Source of the DNA: Bradyrhizobium australiense
Lineage (GTDB): Bacteria; Pseudomonadota; Alphaproteobacteria; Rhizobiales; Xanthobacteraceae
Length of the DNA stretch: 64,000 bases
Assembly (NCBI RefSeq): GCF_013114825.1
Contig: NZ_JAAVLX010000007.1
Coordinates: 310,001 to 374,000, forward strand
Direction: 5' to 3'
Shown: positions 58,306 to 64,000 of the stretch, piece after piece
Numbering within the stretch: position 1 is the stretch's first letter
Layout: every line of letters starts with the position of its first letter
Notes under the pieces: model-generated
What the model saw: only the letters and a program-made list of their open reading frames with translations
Told to the model about the DNA's origin: nothing
The model's database searches: none
Program-made: the position numbers and the translations under genes

Positions 58306-59466
58306 ATGAAGACACCCGTCGGCCTTGTGACCGTCGCCTTGACGGTAGCGATCCTGCTCGCCGTCTCCTTCCTGATCGCCACCGGCACGCGCGGCGAAGA
58401 GCCGGCGTTCGACTCGTCGGCGGGCGAACTCGAGGTGCGAACCATCGCGAGGGGCCTCGCCAATCCGTGGGCGCTGGCGTTCCTGCCCGATGGGAAGATG
58501 CTGGTGACCGAGCGTCCCGGCCGCATGCGTATCGTCACGGCAGAAGGGCAAGTCTCTCCGCCGCTCAAGGGCGTGCCTGACGTGTGGGCCTCAGGCCAGG
58601 GCGGCCTGCTTGACGTTGTCACCGACAAATCCTTTGCGCAGAACCGGACCATCTACTTCTGCTTCGCCGAACGGGCCGACGGCGGCGGCCGCACCACGGC
58701 CGCGCGCGCGAAACTGAGCGACGACAATGGCCGTCTCGACGAGGTCAAGATCATCTTCCGCCAGCAGGGGCCGCTGTCGTCAGGCAATCATTATGGCTGC
58801 CGCATCGCGCAAGCCGACGACGGCAATCTGTTCGTGGCGCTCGGCGATCATTTCACCTATCGGGACCAGGCGCAGAATCTCGGCAATCATCTCGGCAAGC
58901 TGATCCGGATCGCGCCCGACGGATCGGTACCCCCAGGCAATCCGTTCGCCGGCCGCGCCGACGCCAAGCCGGAAATCTGGAGTTACGGGCACCGCAACGT
59001 GCAGGCGCTCGCGATCAATCCGGCGAGCGGCGAACCCTGGGAAATCGAGCACGGGCCGCGCGGCGGGGACGAGGTCAACCTCGTCGGCAAGGGCAAGAAT
59101 TATGGATGGCCGGTGATCGGCTACGGCATCGATTATTCCGGCGCGAAAATCCACGAGAGCACGGCCAAGGACGGCATGGAGCAGCCGCTCAAATACTGGG
59201 TGCCGTCGATCGCGCCGTCAGGCATGGCCTTCTACACCGGAAAGCTGTTTCCGAAATGGAACGGCAGCCTGTTCACCGGGGCGCTGCGCGGCGCAATGCT
59301 GGTGCGGCTGACGCTGAACGGCAGCGCGGTGACATCAGAGGAACGCCTGCTGCAAAACCTGCACGAACGTATCCGCGATGTCCGCCAGGGCCCGGACGGC
59401 GCGCTGTGGCTCTTGACCGACAGTTCGGCAGGACGCGTGTTGCGGGTGACGCCCGCTGCGAAATGA
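58306..59466 (+). CDS. PQQ-dependent sugar dehydrogenase-like protein (YliI/Asd type)
   Basis: The 386-residue protein has a signal anchor (about 7-27) and a six-bladed propeller of the soluble glucose dehydrogenase/aldose sugar dehydrogenase family. It shows ARGLANPWALAFLPDGKMLVTERPGRMRIV near 47, the catalytic His region GNHYGCRIAQADDGNLFVALGDH near 160, WSYGHRNVQALAINPASGEPWEIEHGPRGGDEVNLV near 225 and APSGMAFYTG near 305. Members oxidise aldoses in the periplasm with PQQ. PQQ genes are not in the window. It is a single gene; the next gene converges on it. Confidence 0.88.
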   Translation: MKTPVGLVTVALTVAILLAVSFLIATGTRGEEPAFDSSAGELEVRTIARGLANPWALAFLPDGKMLVTERPGRMRIVTAEGQVSPPLKGVPDVWASGQGGLLDVVTDKSFAQNRTIYFCFAERADGGGRTTAARAKLSDDNGRLDEVKIIFRQQGPLSSGNHYGCRIAQADDGNLFVALGDHFTYRDQAQNLGNHLGKLIRIAPDGSVPPGNPFAGRADAKPEIWSYGHRNVQALAINPASGEPWEIEHGPRGGDEVNLVGKGKNYGWPVIGYGIDYSGAKIHESTAKDGMEQPLKYWVPSIAPSGMAFYTGKLFPKWNGSLFTGALRGAMLVRLTLNGSAVTSEERLLQNLHERIRDVRQGPDGALWLLTDSSAGRVLRVTPAAK

Positions 59467-59497
59467 TGCCGCGTCTGCGCGCCAAGCGCCGGCCGGC

Positions 59498-60787
59498 TTA
59501 CTTCAGCTTGCCGGTGGACAGGTCCATGATCAGGCGCGTGGCGAGATACAGGCGCGGCACGATGGTGTCGATCTTCACGTACTCGGCATCGTTGGAGTGC
59601 GCGCCGTAGCTCGACAGGCCCATGCCTTCCACCACGGCCCCTTTCGCCTTGAGACCGGCGAACGCAGCGTCGGTGCCGCCGCCCGTGGCCTTTTCGGCCA
59701 CATTGAGCGACATGCCCAGTTCCTGATAGATCGTCTTGCCGTGGGCGGCCACGCGGCGCGATGCGTCGTTGGCCTCTAATGGCGGGCGGCGCAGCTCGAA
59801 TTTCACCTCAACCTTGGAGTCGGGCAGCAGCCTCGTCTTGATCTTGTCCTGCAGGGCCGTCTCGATCCCGTCGAAATCCGCAACTTTAAGCGCGCGCGCA
59901 TCGGCCTGCGCTGTGGCTTCGGCGGGGATCACGTTGCGGTTGGTACCGGCTTTGGCGACGGTCCAGTTCAGCTTCAGGCCCTGCTCGGGCCTGGACAGGT
60001 CCTTCATCTGCAAGAGCTGGTGCGATAGCTCGTAAAGCGCGTTCACGCCGTCTTCGGGCCTGGCGCCCGCATGCGACGCCTTGCCCTTGACCGCAAGATA
60101 GGCCGAGCCGATGCCGCTGGTGGCGAGGCGCAGCGTACCGTCGGTGCCGCCGCCTTCGAACGAGAACACCGCATCCTGCTCTGCGGCGACGCGCGTGATG
60201 GTGCTGCGCCAGCCGGGCGAGGAGATCTCCTCGTCGCCATTGATGAGCACCGTGAGCTCGCCGTACTCCCGAAAATTCAGCTTCTGCAGCAGGGCTACGG
60301 TGTGGATGATGGTGGCGATGCCCTGCTTGTCGTCGGCAATGCCGAGGCCATAGGCCTTGTCGGCATCGACGCGCAAGGGTTGATCTTTCAGCATGCCCTT
60401 GAGGTACACCGTGTCCATATGCGCGATCAGCATGATCTTCATGCTGCCCGTCCCCTTGAAGACGGCCTGCACGGCCGGGCCGACCTTCTCCGGCGTGTCG
60501 TCCAGGCGATAGACGTCGCTCGGCTGCAGCACTTCCACGGCGCCGCCGAGCTGCGTGAGCTGGCCGGCAATGCGGTCGGCAATCTGGCTCAGGCCTTCGA
60601 TGTCCTTGCTGCCGGATTCGATCTGCACGAGGTCGCGCAGCGTATCGAGCAGCGGCTTTCGCTCCTGCTCCGCCTGCGCGTGAACATCGGCCACCGGCGC
60701 GGCGTGCGCCACGGCAGCAGCCAACGCCAGCGTGAGCAATGCGATCAAGGGGCGAACGAAGGAGGCAGTAACCTGCGGATGGGGCAT
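59498..60787 (-). CDS. M20-family metallopeptidase (glutamate carboxypeptidase-like), secreted
   Basis: The 429-residue protein has a signal peptide (about 1-29, cleaved near AHA-APV) and the M20 di-zinc fold: LIAHMDTVYLKGML near 125 (His and catalytic Asp), GLGIADDKQGIATIIHTVALL near 155 (bridging Asp), NGDEEISSPGWRS near 190 (catalytic and ligand Glu), then a dimerisation domain with GKASHAGARPEDGVNALYELSHQL near 235. SYGAHSNDAEYVKID near 405 carries the final His. It resembles CPG2-type peptidases that release C-terminal glutamate from peptides or folates. I chose the ATG at 60787; the longer frame lacks a better ribosome site. Confidence 0.9.
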   Translation of the reverse strand: MPHPQVTASFVRPLIALLTLALAAAVAHAAPVADVHAQAEQERKPLLDTLRDLVQIESGSKDIEGLSQIADRIAGQLTQLGGAVEVLQPSDVYRLDDTPEKVGPAVQAVFKGTGSMKIMLIAHMDTVYLKGMLKDQPLRVDADKAYGLGIADDKQGIATIIHTVALLQKLNFREYGELTVLINGDEEISSPGWRSTITRVAAEQDAVFSFEGGGTDGTLRLATSGIGSAYLAVKGKASHAGARPEDGVNALYELSHQLLQMKDLSRPEQGLKLNWTVAKAGTNRNVIPAEATAQADARALKVADFDGIETALQDKIKTRLLPDSKVEVKFELRRPPLEANDASRRVAAHGKTIYQELGMSLNVAEKATGGGTDAAFAGLKAKGAVVEGMGLSSYGAHSNDAEYVKIDTIVPRLYLATRLIMDLSTGKLK

Positions 60788-60902
60788 AGCGCGGCAGCCT
60801 GCGAGTTGTAAGAAAGACGCGATGATGGAGCACTGAAGCATCGTGGCAGGCAGGCCACAACCCCGTTCAGCATCCTTTTCCGAATGCGAAGCAAAGCGGC
60901 AC

Positions 60903-61256
60903 TCACGCCCATTTGTGGAAGATCAGAAACGCGCCGATCGCGATGAAAAGAAAGCCGAGCGCGTGATTCCACCCTAGCGGCTCCTTCAGGTAGAGCACCG
61001 AGAAGCAGGCAAACACCACCAGCGTGATCACTTCCTGCATGGTCTTGAGTTGCGCCGCCGAATACACCACGCTGCCCCAGCGGTTGGCCGGCACCGCCAG
61101 CCAGTACTCGACGAAGGCGATCCCCCAGCTCGCCAGCACCACCATTGGCAGCGAGATTTCCTTGAATTTCAGATGGCCGTACCAGGCAAAGGTCATGAAG
61201 ATGTTGGAGGCAAACAGCATCAGGATCGGCAGCAGCGTCGGCGAAACAGTGGGCAT
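60903..61256 (-). CDS. DMT-superfamily small membrane protein (DUF486)
   Basis: The 117-residue protein has four membrane segments (about 5-24, 35-53, 70-90 and 96-113). It shows ASNIFMTFAWYGHLKF, VVLASWGIAFVEYWLAVPANRWG and TLVVFACFSVLYLKEPLGWNHALGFLFI, matching the DUF486 family, which resembles half an EamA transporter and probably dimerises. The function is unknown. The ATG at 61256 lacks a strong Shine-Dalgarno within the usual distance. It lies divergent to the PAS-protein gene. Confidence 0.9.
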   Translation of the reverse strand: MPTVSPTLLPILMLFASNIFMTFAWYGHLKFKEISLPMVVLASWGIAFVEYWLAVPANRWGSVVYSAAQLKTMQEVITLVVFACFSVLYLKEPLGWNHALGFLFIAIGAFLIFHKWA

Positions 61257-61456
61257 CGATGTCCTCTTGAAAAATGGCGTGCGCCAATCGTCGGGTGCGG
61301 TACGGCGTTCCTTAACTCGATATCACTTGATTTCAAAAGTGCGAAAGTCTTACGCGTGCAGGCAACGCTCTCTTAAGACTGGTGGCAGAAAGGCGTGCAC
61401 AATCGCAACAATCAGGCATGCTTGGGTCTTATTCCCGGCAAGCGGCGAGAACGGGC

Positions 61457-62269
61457 ATGCAGTTAGACTGGCGCGTAATTTCCGGTCCGGCTCTCACGAC
61501 AGCGACGGCGTTGATCGCCTTCCTCGTCGACCGACAATTCGTTCCCGTTCCCAATCCCGCGCCGCTGTTCGTCTGCATCGTCGCCTTTGCCGCGTCCGTC
61601 AGCGGCATCACCTCCGGCATGGTCAGCGCCGTCATTGCGGTGGCGTCGTCAGCGCTGTTCTTCCTCAACCATCGCGCTACCCCGGGTTACGACATGTCGG
61701 ACCTGGCGCGCATGCTGCTGCTTGCGGCTACCGCCGGCGGCACCGCGCTGATCACCGGCCTGTTGCGGAAGAAATGGATCGATGCATTCGCGTGGGAGAA
61801 GAAGCATCATGCCACGGCCGAACGGCTATCGGCCGCGCTCGATCAGGTCGACATCGGCATCGTGCTGCTCGATTCCGACACCCGCGCGGAATTCATCAAC
61901 CGCGCGTTCCGCGATTATTTCAAGCTGTCCGACGAGCAGGCCGACAGCAAGCCGCCCTTCATTGCGCTGATGTATCACGGCCGCGATACCGGCGCCTGGC
62001 AATTGCCCGAGGAGGAGTTGAGTGCCTTCATCGCCAAGCGCACCGAGATGATCCGAACCGGCGATTCCACGCCGATCAACCTCGACCTCGCCGACGGCCA
62101 GGTGCTGCGCTTCACCTGCACGGCGCTGCCCGATGGCGGACGCATGCTGAGCTATACGCCGGTCACCGACCTCGTCCGCCACAGCGACGATCCCGGCAGC
62201 GCGGCGTATTATCGTGCGCTGCGTGGCAGCCATCGCAGCCTTGCGAGGCACCTCGGCGCGGCGGAGTAG
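61457..62269 (+). CDS. Membrane-anchored PAS-like sensor protein without an output domain
   Basis: The 270-residue protein has three to four N-terminal membrane segments of DUF4118/MASE-like type (about 8-25, 32-52, 60-75 and 88-105), followed by a short helix (AWEKKHHATAERLSAALDQV) and a PAS-like domain (VDIGIVLLDSDTRAEFINRAFRDYF near 135, then LRFTCTALPDGGRMLSYTPVTDL). No kinase, GGDEF or EAL domain follows, so any signalling must go through a partner. I chose the ATG at 61457, but 61418 is possible. It is a stand-alone gene. Confidence 0.72.
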   Translation: MQLDWRVISGPALTTATALIAFLVDRQFVPVPNPAPLFVCIVAFAASVSGITSGMVSAVIAVASSALFFLNHRATPGYDMSDLARMLLLAATAGGTALITGLLRKKWIDAFAWEKKHHATAERLSAALDQVDIGIVLLDSDTRAEFINRAFRDYFKLSDEQADSKPPFIALMYHGRDTGAWQLPEEELSAFIAKRTEMIRTGDSTPINLDLADGQVLRFTCTALPDGGRMLSYTPVTDLVRHSDDPGSAAYYRALRGSHRSLARHLGAAE

Positions 62270-62385
62270 AAGCGGTAGCGCAATTCCCTAGCGATATTGA
62301 TCGCCGGCTCTCGTGTCTGTAGTAATGACAGATACCCTCATTCGCGCCTCCAGCGCGTCACCTCCCAGCAACACGGAATCGCTTA

Positions 62386-62847
62386 ATGTCCGGCGACCTC
62401 ACCATCCGCTTCGTCACCCGTCAGGACTACGCGCAATGGCTGCCGCTGTGGGACGGCTATAACGCCTTCTACGGCCGCTCGGGCCCGACCGCGCTGGCGC
62501 CTGAGATCACGGCGATGACGTGGGCGCGCTTCTTCGATGCCTATGAGCCGGTGCATGCGCTGGTCGCAGAGAGCGGCGGCGAACTGCTCGGGCTGACGCA
62601 TTATTTGTTTCACCGCAGCACGACCCTGATCGAGCCGAACTGCTATCTGCAGGATTTGTTCACGAGCGCCGCCGCACGCTGCAAGGGCGTCGGCCGTGCG
62701 CTCATCAATGGCGTGTACGAACAGGCAAAGCTCGCCGGATGCTCCCGTGTCTACTGGCAGACGCACGAGACCAACCACACCGCGATGCAGCTTTACGACA
62801 AGGTGGCGGAGCGTTCGGGGTTCGTGGTGTATCGCAAGATGTTCTGA
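62386..62847 (+). CDS. GNAT-family N-acetyltransferase
   Basis: The 153-residue protein has a GNAT fold with the acetyl-CoA loop in LQDLFTSAAARCKGVGRALINGVYEQAKLAG (near 88-115) and the VYWQTHETNHTAMQLYDKV element near 125. These match the small-molecule acetyltransferase branch close to diamine/phosphinothricin types. The acceptor is unknown. It stands alone; a repeat-rich gap follows, containing an orphan terminator. Confidence 0.88.
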   Translation: MSGDLTIRFVTRQDYAQWLPLWDGYNAFYGRSGPTALAPEITAMTWARFFDAYEPVHALVAESGGELLGLTHYLFHRSTTLIEPNCYLQDLFTSAAARCKGVGRALINGVYEQAKLAGCSRVYWQTHETNHTAMQLYDKVAERSGFVVYRKMF

Positions 62848-62922
62848 CGCGCGGTTTCAGCAGGGCGATCACATCGCTCCTCGTTGTAGCCCCGCACGTC
62901 AGCGGCATGCACCGCTGCGTTC

Positions 62923-63082
62923 CCTTCCACTTGCGGGGAGGGCTAGGGAGAGGGGTGGCGGCATCGGCGGTGCTTGTTGTTCAACCAAAATCCTGTTGGC
63001 AGACTGTCGGCACTCTGGCTCGTCTGTGCTCCCGGAGAGAATCCCTCTCCCCAACCCTCCCCCCGCAAGGGGGGAGGGAGCT
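62923..63082. repeat. Intergenic inverted repeat, 'CCCTCTCCC' family
   Basis: TTCCCTTCCACTTGCGGGGA plus GGGCTAGGGAGAGGGGTGG at the left are matched by ATCCCTCTCCCCAACCC and CCCCCCGCAAGGGGGGAGGGAG at the right. It is the same general type as the elements at 30321 and 37818. Confidence 0.6.
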
Positions 63083-63239
63083 CACCGCCCGTGTCATGAG
63101 ATATTCCGTTCAAAGGCGCTGTGGAAACTCGCTGTGGAATTCTCTTCCCTTACCGCTGCCGTCACGCAGACGTAACAAAGCGCAGCTAGCCTGCCCCTGC
63201 GTCTGATCAGGCCCCCTGTCTCAGATCACGCGCCCCAGC

Positions 63240-63282
63240 GGTCCCCGTCAGTCGCCGCGTCTGACCGGGGCCGCATTTTTTT
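63240..63282 (+). terminator. Intrinsic terminator not attached to a known gene
   Basis: GGTCCCCGTCAG pairs with CTGACCGGGGCC (one mismatch and one G-T pair in 12) around a 9-base loop, followed by GCA and seven T. The nearest plus-strand gene ends 392 bases upstream, so the terminator may belong to an unrecognised small RNA. Confidence 0.65.
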
Positions 63283-63388
63283 GTGCCGCATGGCTGCCAA
63301 GCGCGGGCGCCGGTCCCCCTTTCCTTGCGGGCCAGAACCGCGCGCGCCACAATGCGCCCTGCTCCCGCTCGTCCCACAGGATCGATCC

Positions 63389-64000
63389 ATGCAAATTCGC
63401 AACTTAGGCGGCTCCGGCCTGCGGGTTTCCGCCGTCGGCCTCGGCTGCAACAATTTTGGCCAGCGCACCGACCTGGAGACTTCGCGCAAGGTGATCCACA
63501 AGGCGATCGACCTCGGCATCACCCTGTTCGATACCGCCGACATCTACGCGGGCATGGGCGGCTCCGAGACCGTTCTCGGCACCGTCCTCGGCGACCGCCG
63601 CAAGGACATCGTGCTGGCGACGAAATATGCCAAACCCATGAGCAATGACGGCACCAAGCAGGGTGCCTCACGCCGCTACATCATGTCCGCGGTCGAGGCC
63701 AGCCTGAAGCGGCTGAAGACCGATTACATCGATCTATACCAGCAGCATGAGTTCGATCCCCTGACGCCGATGGAAGAGACGCTGCGCGCGCTCGACGATC
63801 TCACCCGCCAGGGCAAGGTCCGCTACATCGGCAATTCGAACTTTCCGGCCTGGCGCATCGCGGAGGCGGAAGTGATGGCGCGGCAGATGAACGTCAACCG
63901 CTTCGTCTCCTGCCAGGACGAATACAGCCTCGTGGTGCGGGGCATCGAGAAGGATTTGCTGCCGGCCGCAACAGAATACAGGCTCGGGCTATTGCCGTTC
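63389..64000 (+). CDS. Aldo/keto reductase, 5' part only
   Basis: The visible 204 codons have the AKR start (MQIRNLGGSGLRVSAVGLGC), catalytic Asp and Tyr in GITLFDTADIYAGMGGSE near 50, the Lys in LATKYAKPM near 80, and the SLKRLKTDYIDLYQQHEFDP segment near 110 with the catalytic His. The YIGNSNFPAWRI segment near 150 fits the barrel. It reduces aldehydes or ketones with NADPH, probably in detoxification. The gene runs off the right edge. The ATG at 63389 follows ACAGGATCG. Confidence 0.92.
   Translation, partial: MQIRNLGGSGLRVSAVGLGCNNFGQRTDLETSRKVIHKAIDLGITLFDTADIYAGMGGSETVLGTVLGDRRKDIVLATKYAKPMSNDGTKQGASRRYIMSAVEASLKRLKTDYIDLYQQHEFDPLTPMEETLRALDDLTRQGKVRYIGNSNFPAWRIAEAEVMARQMNVNRFVSCQDEYSLVVRGIEKDLLPAATEYRLGLLPF

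Larger units (their letters stand above)
62848..63388. other. Intergenic stretch: repeat plus orphan terminator
   Basis: About 540 bases between two plus-strand genes. It holds a CCCTCTCCC-type inverted repeat (62923-63082), then about 150 bases without a convincing open frame, then an intrinsic terminator (63240-63282). The aldo/keto reductase promoter must lie in the last 100 bases. An unannotated small RNA ending at the terminator is possible. Confidence 0.45.

Overview
The window is ordinary chromosome of a high-GC alphaproteobacterium, most likely Bradyrhizobium or a close relative (Rhodopseudomonas, Afipia). Three things point there: the protein families (HmuRTUV haem uptake with a haem monooxygenase, DUF992, DUF763, two orphan TctC-type binding proteins, serC-serA); many short intergenic inverted repeats in several families that look like those scattered through Bradyrhizobium genomes; and coding strongly biased to GC-rich third positions. 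No rRNA, tRNA, CRISPR array, prophage, integrase or insertion sequence was recognised.

Layout. 1-2.7 kb: the end of a thioredoxin-family gene, an MCE/MlaD protein, and an FMN-dependent 2-hydroxyacid oxidase gene broken by one in-frame TAG. 2.8-9.4 kb: a repeat-rich unknown protein, then a catabolic island around a GntR regulator, with an FAH hydrolase and an amino-acid-synthesis (DUF1185) protein on the minus strand and a zinc-independent MDR reductase, a two-domain VOC (extradiol-type) protein and a TctC binding protein on the plus strand. The same 20-bp palindromic element stands in front of both arms. 9.4-19.9 kb: a TetR regulator with a perfect palindrome in its divergent promoter, a DMT exporter, a second orphan TctC protein, a chemoreceptor, a 2-hydroxyacid dehydrogenase, and an ABC importer (binding protein and two permeases) with no ATPase beside it.

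20-28.9 kb: a complete haem-acquisition locus. On the minus strand lie hmuR (receptor), a haem-degrading monooxygenase gene, hutX, exbB, exbD and tonB. Divergently lie hemP, hmuT, hmuU and hmuV. Together they cover outer-membrane capture, energy transduction, periplasmic and inner-membrane transport, cytosolic carriage and ring opening. 28.9-36.2 kb: a phytase-like esterase behind a convincing Pho box, membrane proteins including a 24-residue peptide, AlkB next to a DUF763 protein, a MuiA-family protein and a decayed chemoreceptor fragment. 36.2-39.2 kb: serC and serA with a candidate serC leader RNA.

39.2-64 kb: mostly housekeeping and scattered single genes. They include GNAT and GST enzymes, two beta-barrel porin-like proteins, an Fsr-type MFS exporter, glmM, a second (intact) hydroxyacid oxidase, two tandem DUF5666-like paralogues, aroE, an EF-G-like GTPase with an altered switch I, a TetR-methyltransferase pair with its own inverted repeat, two DUF992 proteins, an aspartate aminotransferase, a PQQ-type sugar dehydrogenase, an M20 peptidase and the start of an aldo/keto reductase. 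Three short genes of 24, 59 and 57 residues were found by reading the gaps. No wholly new system is evident. The best leads are the shared GntR operator, the nonsense-broken oxidase, the AlkB/DUF763 pair and the small membrane peptide.
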